Shown piece after piece: positions 46,161-55,890 of a DNA stretch of 64,000 nt. Source of the stretch: Undaria pinnatifida (taxonomy: Eukaryota > Sar > Phaeophyceae > Laminariales > Alariaceae); the NCBI GenBank assembly GCA_012845835.1, contig JABAKD010000002.1, positions 4,480,001 through 4,544,000 on the forward strand, written 5' to 3'. Both the position numbers and the translations under genes were made by a program. The notes beneath the pieces were generated by a model that ran no database searches, was not told the DNA's origin, and saw only the letters and a program-made list of their open reading frames with translations. How positions within the stretch are numbered: the first letter of the stretch is position 1; every line of letters begins with the position of its first letter.

Positions 46161-47044
46161 GAAATAATTTTAGGAATCGGGAACCGATAAGAATAATATG
46201 TTGTTCGTTGTTCATAGAAAAATTCGGCGTTATGGTTCATAGTTTCTTTTGGTGAGTACGTACGTAGCTTACTTTGTCAGCAGCAGCTGGCATTGTTTGG
46301 TTGATCGCCCTTGTGGAGATACCAAGTGCATACCGCACGGGATGGTGCTGGCAGACTGGCAGAACACGCGAACAGGCAGAGTTGTTGTTTAAAACTGGAC
46401 AGCGGTCGCTCACTGGACCAGATAATTCGTGATGTCGTGATTCTTGAGTTCACCGCTAGACGGCGAATCGGGGAATGAGCGAGAGCAAGACGCAACATCG
46501 AAGGCGAAGCGCTTCATACGACGCACAGGAAGCGAGCGCGGAAGCGTCGACAACGGGTCTCGCCTTGACAGGTATGATATTACGTGCAGATGGGGGTTGT
46601 TATTTGTCTCCTTAATCCCCGATACTGGTGGACCGAGAGCGTGTGTGTGCGTTTGAAAACGGTTCGAGCGGGTTGTGTCGCTTGTTCAAGAACAAAGGTG
46701 AACAAAAGCGGGGAAATAGCAACAAATTCAACATTATGATCAAGCACATGCGCATCACAGATCTCGGCAACGAGATATCATCGGACTCTCCAATGTCAAT
46801 GGTGCTGGACCATTCGGTGTCCCAGTCGTCCGAGAATTCGCACAGTAGAACCCAGACAGGGGAGGGAGGGGGGTGTGTTTATGAGCACAGACATGTGGGC
46901 ATGATGTACGAGAGTTGGATACTGTGGTAGACATGTCAGTCAGCTGCTCTCCCACCCAAGCCACAGAAATGATAATATACAACGCAATTGGAAAGATGTA
47001 TACAACAAATAATGCCATCGTTGCTTTCGCGCAGTGTTGTTTGG
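46161..47044. other. 0.9-kb segment absent from other linkers
   Basis: Mostly unassigned. It contains the exon candidate at 46441-46571. The rest has short frames only. Confidence 0.5.
46441..46571 (+). CDS. Possible exon, hydrophilic
   Basis: The frame reads SSPLDGESGNEREQDATSKA, then KRFIRRTGSERGSVDNGS, and ends at a plausible donor CTTGACAG|GTATGA. No ATG is visible and no homology is recognised. Charged and probably disordered. Confidence 0.25.
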
Positions 47045-47590
47045 CTTATACCTAGGCCACGGGTGTGTTTGTTCATCGGGTGTTGCACTTTCGTTTCGCT
47101 CAAACAAAAATAAGAAGCAGTTTTTGGGTCAGGTTTATACATACAGCCTGCTCCTCAAGCGAGGAGCCTAGCCCCGGAAAAAAGGTATGCGTCTCTACCG
47201 TAGCATGTATGTGTCCTCACGCAAGGAACCACATAAACGCTGGTGCGTCCTTTGGGGCACCGCAACGTTGGCGTGAACGCGACCTATCTTACTGTTTAGA
47301 CACCCAGTTCACACTGGCGCCCTCGTGTTCCTGGACAAATTCGCTTGGAATTCGTATGCGAAAACTTTCGCAGTTTTGCGCCAAAAACCCGACCACTTCA
47401 CCATGATATGATAAAAAATGTGCCGTCGACTCCCTTGCAGGTTCGGGCAACAAACACTACCAGTAGTCCAGACATGGGCGCTTTTGGTTTTTACGCAAAG
47501 CTTGGAGTTCTTCAAGCGCGGAGCTCCACGAACAGAATGTGCGCACCACCGGGAAAGTTGTATATACCTCTCCCCCAACCAGGCTAGGCT
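47045..47590 (+). repeat. Linker module, copy 3, 3' part
   Basis: GTGTGTTTGTTCATCGGGTG, CTCCTCAAGCGAGGAGCCTA (a palindromic word), CATGTATGTGTCCTCACGCAA and the exon-like region after CCCTTGCAG near 47.44 kb, here frame-shifted. Not followed by another 5' module. Confidence 0.75.
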
Positions 47591-47856
47591 TTGAAATTAC
47601 TCGTATTTTCAGCTAATGCTCCTGCTATTTGCAGTGGAACCATGTTTCTTTTTTGTCGTTTTTAGTTTCTCCCCTCTTTTAGGAGGCCCACCTCTCCGTT
47701 TTCCCGCCTTTTTTGTTTCGTAATTTTTGTCACCGTTGCGAAGTCCTCTGGAATACGTACAGTTCGTGCAGATTTATTTTCCACTTTTTCGCCAACACCA
47801 AGGAATGTGTTTCTCCTGGTGTCAATTCGCGATCGAAATTTCGAACACCACTCTAC
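47591..47856. other. Short unassigned spacer
   Basis: T/C-rich, no gene seen. Confidence 0.5.
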
Positions 47857-48605
47857 GGCCATTTCTTATACAGTCGGATTGGTCAGTCGAAAACGGCCTT
47901 TTTCGACTGAAGCCCAAATCGGGCTTTCTTACAAACAACTTTTTTCGACTGAGAATTCCGACTGCCGGATCCAGTCGAAAAAATCGACTTTTTCGACTGG
48001 ATCCTCCAGTCGAAAAACTCAGTCGAAAAGTTTTACACGTGTTTTTTAACCGATCGCATCGCTTGTCCCACCACCAAACACACACCTACACGGCCACACG
48101 CCCACACACCCATACCAGGTACCACACTGTTGCATCATACAAGGCGCTGACACTGGCTTGGCTATCACTGCTGTTGCTTCTCGCCGCAAGTGAGCGTGGC
48201 GCATTCCTAGTTCCGCTCGGCAGCAGCGTGTATCACACGACGACAGCAGCGCGCGGTATCGATCCCATGCTGCCAACAACGGCTGCGCATGATGTGGCTT
48301 TGGCTCTCTCGGCCGAGTGCAACTCCACGAACATAACTCTGGCGGTTTTCGGCTAAGCCCAAAGCCACCAACTCGCTGGGACGACGGTTCGTCGAGCCGT
48401 TGCTCGCGGAGAAAGCGCGAAGCACAGAGCTGCCAAACGATTTCGACTGCCGTACAGCAGTACTCCCTCACACCAACCGCCTCTAGAAAGAGCACAAAAA
48501 CTGTAAAATCGACTCGACTGACGATAAAGAAGAAGGACCAGAATAATCCAGTCGAAAAGGGCCGTTTTCGAATGGCGGAATCCCCCTGCTGTGTAAGAAA
48601 TGGCC
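47857..48605. mobile_element. MITE-like element with about 53-bp terminal inverted repeats
   Basis: The left end GGCCATTTCTTATACAG (47857) is matched inverted by the right end CTGTGTAAGAAATGGCC (to 48605). The match continues through CGAAAACGGCC and TTTTCGACTG, about 53 bp with roughly 80 percent identity. TA lies on both sides (CTCTA left, TAAAA right), compatible with a TA target duplication with a one-base ambiguity. The inside carries about nine TTTTCGACTG/CAGTCGAAAA words in both orientations (47.88-48.03 kb). A frame ending at 48356 contains a hydrophobic stretch LAWLSLLLLLAAS but is probably chance. No transposase. Confidence 0.65.
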
Positions 48606-50529
48606 TAAAACGCTTGTTCTTCCGCGCAGGTGTTTGTTGAAAAACAAAAAAATGTACTTGCTTTGCATCTTAATGTCTAAAAACCCGAAAAATATATATA
48701 TTTCAATGGGATCAACGGTGGACTTTTCGTTGTACCTTTTGGACAGCGGAATTCGACGGCCCTCGGGATTCCCCAGGGAAATATTTTCCGATTTTAAAGA
48801 AAACAAAAAATGCAGAAGAAACGGGCAAAAACTGGACCCGAGACGGCATGGAGATCAATGGGACTCTTTTTTCATCCTACAGAAATGGAAGTAGTAGTGG
48901 TTGCCAAACGATTCCATGCAACGATCTGCAGAGGACCTTTTTTTATTTTTGGAACGACATTTGCTAGATATTCACGATTTTGTTTCGCCGGTGAAAATGA
49001 CATCACGTTACACAAATCCGTCAGTAGACATCCTTGACGGACAACCGTCAAGGTGTATTCCCATACTAAAAACAGTATAATGAACCTTGACAGGCCATGA
49101 CGGCTCAAACTAGACAGTGATGGAATCGCGGACGAGGTCTGTAAGCAAAGCCGCGAAAGCGTTCGCGGAATGGAAGAGCAAGGTGGTCAAGGAGAAAGAG
49201 GAGGCGCCCAGGAAGAGCGCGCCCAGTCTTATTTTTTAGGACGGCGTGGGGGAAACTGAGGCTGCCGAGAAGGCTGTGCTTGGGTTGGTTTGGTCTGAGG
49301 TGCTCTTTCAGCAACCCTGTTTTTATATACATTCATGTGCAATGCCAAGTGATTTTTATCGTTGCTGCTGTATGGTTGTATGATACGAATATTATCACAA
49401 CACCAAAATATTATACTGTTGTTGTTGTTGTTTTCTCACATTAACTCTTGTCAAAAATCTAGAGTCCGTTGTCACACAAAGGTGCTGGAGCCCTAAGCAG
49501 ATCCGAAACACCAAGTGAAATCAAAATTCGTCCGGGAAATACTACGCTTTCCCACCTAAAAACGCACGATACGGAAGGAGGCGCACAACAAGTGAAAAGG
49601 TCCAATGTGCAAACTGAACTCACATGGCCGCGGGTATCCACTCAACTACAGCATAGAGTTCCCCCGTTCCCACAACTAACCAACTCGCAGCTACGAACTA
49701 CAGCGGTTGGGCTGCCTGCACCGCACGAACCGCACGGTAATCGTGAGTTTAGACGAACACGCCTGCTGTCTGGAGTGCTGTCACAGTGACGACCCGCGGG
49801 CATGCAGTGAAACAAGAGCAATGGAACCAAAAACCACAGTACAGATATCAATGATCGCCCCTCCTTCCTGAGTTATTTGACAGGTTGCAGCGCAGCTACG
49901 ACGCCCGTGCCTGAAAATTGAAAATTGCGGCGGGTCGTTCCCCGTGAAGGGTATACAACTCTTCTACAAACTCTACAAAAATCAGTGACGTAAGAAACAT
50001 GTTGTACTACTGCCTCGTAAAAATAACCCTAAAAAAAAGACGATCGCTGCTCTCCTGATGATGATGTGCGTGCCGGTCGTGGGCCTCCGTGTGCCATCCT
50101 CCTGCTGTGGTTCTCCGTGGCCGCCAATCGCCTTAGCTCACTCGGCCCGCTTCTTCGCACTTGCTACATCGTGGCGACGTGGTGACATTGTTGTGGCGAT
50201 GTGGCCGTGGTACATGCGGCTGCCGAGCGGCACCTGGACCTGCAGAAGCAATTAATGAACGCAATGCTAAAGCCTCATGGCAACAAAAATGGTGTTCGCA
50301 GCTGGGGAAACCGGGGGAGGTATCCAGGCATCCCCTGGCCAACCCCGGGACGATTTCACCTCTCTCCCACCGAAAATCACACTGCTCTACTCAAGTATAT
50401 ATTGATTACCGGGTAATGATATATCGCCATTGTTGTTATATATATGCATTACGCAATATAGAGTCTATTGTACATATGGCAACATTTATTATTAATAGAT
50501 GGGTAATATATTGCGTGGATGACAGCAGT
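48606..50529. other. Intergenic, no supported gene
   Basis: A hairpin is at 49033-49054. A charged frame MESRTRSVSKAAKAFAEWKS with KVVKEKEEAPRKS lies at about 49109-49239 (+), which could be a relic. Open frames at 49.47-49.85 and 50.06-50.26 kb lack support. No repeats of the OTU family. Confidence 0.5.
49033..49054. repeat. Perfect 9-bp hairpin
   Basis: CCTTGACGG, ACAA loop, CCGTCAAGG. A half-copy CCTTGACAGGCCATGACGG follows at 49.08 kb. Function unknown. Confidence 0.6.
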
Positions 50530-50790
50530 ACCAGGTATATTATAACAAAAAAGATACATTCCAGCTGCGAGATCGAAGATTTTATCGAAACTCGTCTTTG
50601 CAAGCTGCGTGTGATGCTCCGGACGCGCGTATTACGGGTTGGGTGTCCTCACGACAGTATATATACCAGATATATTATAAAAATAAAAATACACTCCAGC
50701 TGTGAGATCGAATATTTTGTCGAAACACATATTTACAAGCTGTGTGTGATACTCCGATCGCGCATATTACGGGTTGTGTGTCCTCATTAA
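50530..50790 (+). repeat. Tandem pair of about 131-bp repeats containing the CAGCTGTGAG element
   Basis: Two copies (about 50530-50660 and 50661-50790) of ACCAGGTATATTATAA...CCAGCTGCGAGATCGAAG...CAAGCTGCGTGTGATGCTCC...ATTACGGGTTGGGTGTCCTCA. The open frame across both is due to in-frame repetition. Confidence 0.8.
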
Positions 50791-51601
50791 GGATATAGGT
50801 CAGCGACTCCCCTTGCACCTACAGTGTAGCTATCAGGGTCAACAGGGTGATGTTAGGCCGTCTGTGCACGGAAACTATAAAACCCGTTTTTGAGGGGGAC
50901 AAAATCTGACAGCTGTGGAAGGAAATGCATCAGTTTATCAAGTGAATCCTGTAAGTCGAATAACCGGTGAGGGGAGGGCGGAGTTTTCAAGGGCGTGGGG
51001 GCCTGGGTTTGATCAAGGGGGAGCGGGGGGGGGGGGGTAGGGGGCGGGACGGGCGACGCAGCTCAATCTGTGCGGGGAAACTATAAATCATTTACGGGGA
51101 TAAATCTGACGGTCTTGGAAAGAATGCACCAGTTTATCACGGGGGGGGGGGGGGGCGGGCGGCGCAGCTCAATCTGTGCGTGGAAACCATAAATCCCTAA
51201 AGGGGATAAATCTGACAGTTTTGGAAAGAGTGCACCAGTCTATCATGTATATCCTGCAAGTCGTACAACCAGTGAGGCGAGGGCGGAGCGTTCGAGGAGG
51301 TGGGGGGGAGGAGGGGGGGGCGAAAGTTTTTTTTACATATTTAGGTCGCATAGATGTAGAGGTTTGCTATAAGCGTGGTGCTAGGTCTTGGCGATGGTGC
51401 GGGTGGTGGGGAAGGAGGGGGCATTGGGGGGGGGGGGGGGGGGGGGGGGGGTGAATTGCAGCAACGGCATGGATGGCTCTAGAAAGATAATGAGGTGATA
51501 TCAAGTGCGTGGAAGCGTTTATTACTCTGGCTGATTTCGATGTTTGGCGGGGCGTTTGAGCAAGAGGGAGCGGGAAAAGAAAAAAAGGGGGGGGAAAAAA
51601 A

Positions 51602-51633
<32 letters not shown>

Positions 51634-51650
51634 CAAGAGATTTAGGTCAC
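50791..51650. repeat. G-rich tandem repeat with long poly-G tracts
   Basis: Two to three copies of AATCTGTGCG-GGAAAC...AAATCTGACAG...GGAAAGA-TGCACCAGT-TATCA (50.85, 51.07 and 51.17 kb). Poly-G runs interrupt it near 51.02, 51.14, 51.43 and 51.60 kb. The blocks at 51.24-51.56 kb match the start of the window. Poly-G lengths are probably unreliable. Confidence 0.7.
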
Positions 51651-52780
51651 ATATAATTAAAAAATACACCCCAGCTGTGAGATCGAAGATTTTGTCGAAA
51701 CTCATCTTTGCGAGCTTGTGTGTGTTTATATATTACATGGATGCGTGTTTAGAGTGTTAAGGTGAGTTATATGATACCGCTGCGTGGGTGTATAATATAC
51801 TACCTAAGCCAACTTCGACATATTTTCCGGCCCATTCGGGTCATTTTCGGGCCAATTCGGGTCTTTCTGGGAAATTCTCGGGACAATTTTTGCCGAAAAA
51901 GTTGCATATGATCCAGGACACAAACAGTCTACGGATTTCGACGTATCTCGACACGGCGATCACGAAGATCGTAGTTTAAACTTTCAACTTCAGTTTTGGC
52001 AGAAGTTATGAACCCAAAACGTGATTGGACAAATTGCCCTGCACGGACCACATCAATAACACTTTTTTTTGGCTGAATTAGTTTCAGGATGACGGTGGTA
52101 AAACCTGCAACGCAAGCACCAACACCAACGCCAACGCTAACGCAAACTCCGACCGAAACGCCAAGCCACCCCAACGCCAAGGCCAGCCCCAACGCTGACG
52201 CCAATCCCAACGCGGGACTATTTTCGAGCTGGTTAAAGCCGAGTTGTACGATCGAGGCATACCCTTTTTTGCTGAATTAGTTTCAGGATGACGGGGCTCC
52301 TTAACCCAATATCGTCAGAATTTCATCCTCAGTCTTGTTTTGCAATATGTTTCGTTGTGCGCGCAGGCCACGAGATTATTCGTCGACCTGCTCCAATAAT
52401 ATACTTTTATTTTTATCACAGTAAGCTTTTGTGTGAGGTATATGGTTTATCATATGAGGAGTGTTCACAAGAAAAAAAAAAGGATGCGCATCTACCGTAC
52501 TATTAGTAGTATAGCTAGTACAATAACTAGCATGTAGCGGATCTTCGACCGGGGGGTTGTACGATCGCCGGGCGAATTTGTCATACACGACTCTCCTACT
52601 CTGTCAATAGTTCTCTGACTCAGCCAACGCCCTACAAGTCAACGATAGAAAAAAAAAACGCTGAGCGATTGCCAAGCGACAGCTTTTATACCATCTTCCG
52701 CGTCATATATATGATGTAACATGACATTATATAGATGACGCGTGTTAGGATGTTGGGGTGAGACACAGATTATCCCTGCC
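51651..52780. other. Dispersed repeats, no gene
   Basis: CAGCTGTGAG element at 51672-51720; CCAACG minisatellite at 52.10-52.21 kb; GACGGGGCTCCTTAACCCA motif at 52285-52325; A-rich repeat at about 52.47 kb; and the ATGATGTAACATGACAT block near 52.71 kb shared with 3.96 kb. Confidence 0.6.
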
Positions 52781-52978
52781 GGTCGACCAAGTAAGCACGT
52801 TTATCCTGTTTCTGTACTACTGTACATGTGTCCGACACTGACTTCAGTATAACATAAGCTCCCGGATTTCTTATATTGCCGTCAATATCAGCCTGCGTTT
52901 CTCACTTGACTTTTTCGGAATGGGTTCATATTTCCCTTCTAATAATAAGGTGTCCTGTGTGCACCGTATGCATCGCAG

Positions 52979-53230
52979 GTCATGCCTGACGAGGTCGGAG
53001 CAACGTTTCTGTACGATCTCCCGGGCATCGTCCAACAAACTCTCGGTCCTAACTGTACGCCAGACGGGAAATGCTACGTTCCCGACGCAGCTCACCTACA
53101 GCTGCAAACAGTGTTTCTTCTGTCCCTCCACGAAGAGTGCACACCAATGAAGGTGTTCAGTTGCGAGCCCGGAGGGTTGGTTCCTGGTACATGCTCCGGC
53201 GACGATTGCAACCAGGTGTGTTATGCTTAA
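52979..53230 (+). CDS. Cys-rich exon, copy 2
   Basis: The acceptor GCATCGCAG ends at 52978. The frame reads VMPDEVGATFLYDLPGIVQ, LGPNCTPDGKCYVPDAAHLQ, HEECTPMKVFSCEPGG and GTCSGDDCNQVCYA, then a stop. It keeps more cysteines than copy 1 and has no internal duplication, so it is probably closer to the ancestral exon. The upstream intron has homologous sequence (GCTCCCGGATTTCTTATATT) to copy 1. Product unrecognised. Confidence 0.5.
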   Translation, partial: VMPDEVGATFLYDLPGIVQQTLGPNCTPDGKCYVPDAAHLQLQTVFLLSLHEECTPMKVFSCEPGGLVPGTCSGDDCNQVCYA

Positions 53231-53545
53231 CAGTAGCTTATCAGTAGCTTAACAGTAGCTCAACAGTAGCTTAACAGTAGAGTCATCCCACGGTAAGGGT
53301 TGCAGTTGCTGTGCCCAACATGAACATTTGTGGCCGGTTGGACTCCTCAAGTGAGGTAAGGAACTACCGGTTACTCGGATATTATTACCCGTGAGTGCAA
53401 GGGCGCAAAAAAAACAAATCTCGACACCTACGTACCAAAACGTTTTCGTTCGCCCTTCCAGAGGGGGGGGAGGGTACGAAGATCCCATCCCCCCCCCATT
53501 AGGCCACATAATTTTCTATGCAAACAACCTCCATTCTCTAAATCC
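53231..53545. other. Dispersed repeat after Cys-rich exon
   Basis: CAGTAGCTTAACAGTAG repeats and GTCATCCCACGGTAAGGG, as at 37.4 kb, followed by G/C-run sequence near 53.46-53.50 kb. No gene. Confidence 0.6.
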
Positions 53546-53553
53546 TATAAAAT
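53546..53553 (+). promoter_or_regulatory. TATA-box-like TATAAAAT
   Basis: Lies 136 bases upstream of the ATG at 53682. A TATA box in an otherwise moderately GC-rich stretch. Weak on its own. Confidence 0.3.
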
Positions 53554-53681
53554 AATGTGGCAGGGGGGGTACTATAGAGCAGACACGCAGCCCCCTGATG
53601 ACGCAGCAGCAGCCTGCGTATCAGCTACGCACAGCGCAGAGCAACGGAGAAAAAGTGAGAGAGCAAGAGAGAGTGGTAACA

Positions 53682-53849
53682 ATGAGCACAGCTTCCACGG
53701 TGAATGGACCCCTGCTACAACCCTCCTTCCACAAGACAGCTTGGCTACAAAGCGTCTGCGGAAAGCCAGCCGATGGCGAGGACTTCATCTGCTGCTGCAG
53801 GGCCAACTTCGGTGACGGCTCAGGAATGGACGAGGGCCAGGCCATTTAG
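53682..53849 (+). CDS. Short hypothetical frame, possible zinc-finger remnant
   Basis: ATG in a good context (GGTAACAATGAGC). It encodes 55 residues beginning MSTASTVNGPLLQPSFHKT and including GEDFICCCRANFGDG. The pattern F-x2-C-R-x-N-F-G resembles part of a BED-type finger and is echoed at 54112-54363 (FKKCKRDFG). The zinc-ligand set is incomplete. It may be a first exon; a possible donor GTGAGT follows at about 53875 but in another frame. Confidence 0.25.
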   Translation: MSTASTVNGPLLQPSFHKTAWLQSVCGKPADGEDFICCCRANFGDGSGMDEGQAI

Positions 53850-53930
53850 CATGAGTGTTCGGCACAGCACAGAGAGTGAGTGGAAGGTATGATGGCTGTA
53901 GTGTGATATTGGAGGGTATCGTGTACCTCG

Positions 53931-53952
53931 CAGCAGCAGCAGCAGCAGCAGC
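53931..53952 (+). repeat. (CAG)7 microsatellite
   Basis: Uninterrupted CAG repeats; shorter CAG runs occur at 54.08-54.09 and 54.26 kb. Confidence 0.9.
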
Positions 53953-54111
53953 GGCAAGCACTGGAAAGACAAAACTCTGGTTTATCATATGCAAAAGTGC
54001 TCACCATCGAGCAGTGTGTGTCGTGCTGCCTCCTCCCCAATAACTGACAACATCAGCAGTAGCAGAAGCCTAGCCTTGGCAGCAGCAGCAGAGCAGCAAT
54101 ACCAGAAGCCG

Positions 54112-54363
54112 TAGCCGCATGATCGAAATCGCCAAAAAAAAACGCGCACGAAATGCGAACCAACTAAGTTACTCCGCGTCCCTGTTGGTCCCTGCACGCC
54201 GTTCGAATGCGAGCAGAGCACTTTGCCTATCGGAAAAATCGCCGCGAAGACCAGCAGCAGCAACTGGCTGTTCAAGAAGTGCAAGCGCGATTTCGGACGC
54301 AATATAGAGCAACTGAGCCGGACCCACGTGGAGACTCACGAACAGTCGCTTCAACACAAGTGA
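54112..54363 (+). CDS. Possible exon with degenerate C2H2/BED-like finger
   Basis: Open from a TAG near 54112 to a TGA at about 54361. It includes RTKCEPTKLLRVPVGPC, TPFECEQS, NWLFKKCKRDFGRNIEQL and SRTHVETHEQSLQHK. C-x3-F and H-x3-H spacing fits a zinc finger, but the first Cys is missing. ACAA|GTGAGG may be a donor. The opposite strand is also open here, so the strand is uncertain. Confidence 0.25.
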
Positions 54364-54432
54364 GGACTTCAGAGGACAGCAGATGTTGCATTCGGTAGCA
54401 CAAGCAGTTTCGACAAAAAAATTGAAAAACGT

Positions 54433-54490
54433 CAGCTGTGAATACGACCGATTGAATGCTTGAAACTCAACTTTGCAAGCTGCGTGGTAC
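54433..54490 (+). repeat. CAGCTGTGAG element, isolated copy
   Basis: CAGCTGTGAATACGACCGA, TTGAAACTCAAC and TTTGCAAGCTGCGTGGTAC. One of eight copies in the window, here outside any 5' module. Confidence 0.6.
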
Positions 54491-54715
54491 ATTAGATCTA
54501 TGTTTCACTTATGAGATGGTGTTTGTGACATATACCTGGTTGTTAATACACTGCTTCACAATTTTTGCGGGGGGTCGTTCGCGCGTGTTCAGCAGTTTGG
54601 GAACTGCCACGCTGGACGTATTTTTTGTTGCGCAGTGTATGAGGCTGCAGGCCTTGTCGATGTGTGTATTTGAAAAGCAGGAGCAAAATCGTATTTTCTT
54701 TCCACGTCTGATCAG

Positions 54716-55444
54716 TTGCTATTGCTCATGTCGCAAGTTGCATGTCGACCACCGTGTGTCGACAGGGGTGCTGGTGCCGCGGCGGCGGTGGGGAGCGGGC
54801 GCACATCGCTGAATTTTTTCAAACCGAAGAGCGCCACGGACGGCGCGAAGGAGTCGCCGGTGTTGATGGACAGTAGTAGTAGCGGCGAGGGCGCAAGCGG
54901 TGACGCTGACGTGGTGGCGACGGGAGTTGTGAGCAGGGGTGAGGGTGGTGCGGGCGCGGGCAGTGACGCCTGCGTGGTTGTGACGGGAGTTTTGAGCAAG
55001 GGTGAGGGTGGTGCGGGCGCGGGCAGTTTCGCTGGCGTGGTTGCGACGGGAGTTGTGAACGGGCTTGAGGATTGTGAGGGCGCGGGCATTGGTATGGATG
55101 GTGTTTTCTCCGACGCTGCAAACGGGAGTAGTCCCGCCGATAGGACGCTTGTCCGCGCTCCCATCTACTGCGCGGGATTACGTCCGGCTGTCCGGGAGCC
55201 TGTTCTCCAACACTACCTATCAACTCTCCATAGTATTGGCAACCAGGGGGTGTCGTGGGAGGCTCGGATAAACCTGAATCGCGTGTCTCTCCACGCGGTG
55301 CCAACTGCCTCCCGCGGCATCTGGAGCCCAGGCTGTCCGGGAACGGTGGAACAACCAGGAGGCACGTGCGCGCCGTGTTTGGACATCAAGGGCACGAAGG
55401 CTTACAGGGTTTCGCCCCCAAGCGCGGCGCTTGCTCGCCATTGA
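54716..55444 (+). CDS. Hypothetical protein frame with 21-residue repeats
   Basis: A 242-codon open frame. RTSLNFFKPKSATDGAK precedes a Gly/Ala/Val-rich part made of three 63-bp repeats (54.90-55.09 kb, CGGGAGTT at 54920, 54983 and 55046; unit GEGGAGAGSDACVVVTGV), then ADRTLVRAPIYCAGLRPAV. The minus strand is also open over the repeats and reads Pro/Ala-rich, so either strand may be a shadow. No start context or splice evidence decides it. Family unknown. Confidence 0.3.
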   Translation: MLLLMSQVACRPPCVDRGAGAAAAVGSGRTSLNFFKPKSATDGAKESPVLMDSSSSGEGASGDADVVATGVVSRGEGGAGAGSDACVVVTGVLSKGEGGAGAGSFAGVVATGVVNGLEDCEGAGIGMDGVFSDAANGSSPADRTLVRAPIYCAGLRPAVREPVLQHYLSTLHSIGNQGVSWEARINLNRVSLHAVPTASRGIWSPGCPGTVEQPGGTCAPCLDIKGTKAYRVSPPSAALARH

Positions 55445-55890
55445 TTATTTCTGACTACATTGACCACCTTGCATTGACGCAAGGATTTACATACCTAAAC
55501 AACCTAAAGTACAGTTTGACATCCCTTGCTCTTGCAATGTTGGCTTGCTTGCCAAGCCTCTTTGTTAACGCAAGAGTGTGCAGTAAACCATCCACAGGGG
55601 CACAGCCAAGAAACGAACCACCAAGCAACGAAACAAAGTTAAAAAGAAAACAATAATGAAGAAAAAAAATGGGCCTCGGAGCGGGGGGGGGGGGGGGGGG
55701 GGGGGCGGTAGGTGTGCGGGACAACTTTCCTTGTGCGCCTCGGTCAGTGCACTTGTTTTAGGGCTAACGCACGGAAGTGTTGATCGGATTGCGCAAGCCA
55801 AGGCTTTTGAAGTCACGGTTCGGGTTCGGGTGGGATGTTAAGCTCCTGATGTTAGAAGCTCATAAACTTCCGCTTCACCCCTACGATGCC
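55445..55890. other. Spacer with poly-G tract
   Basis: A G run of over 20 bases near 55.68-55.71 kb. The region from about 55.77 kb (GTGTTGATCGGATTGCGCAA) matches 37.58 kb upstream of 5' module D, so the module may start there. Confidence 0.6.

Noticed and set aside
49642-49851. Minus-strand frame with hydrophobic start and many Cys
   Set aside because: No ATG, no homologue in the window, and overlapping open frames on the other strand. Not supported.
50161-50790. 209-codon plus frame
   Set aside because: No ATG at its start. Its second half is two copies of a 131-bp non-coding repeat that also occurs out of frame elsewhere.
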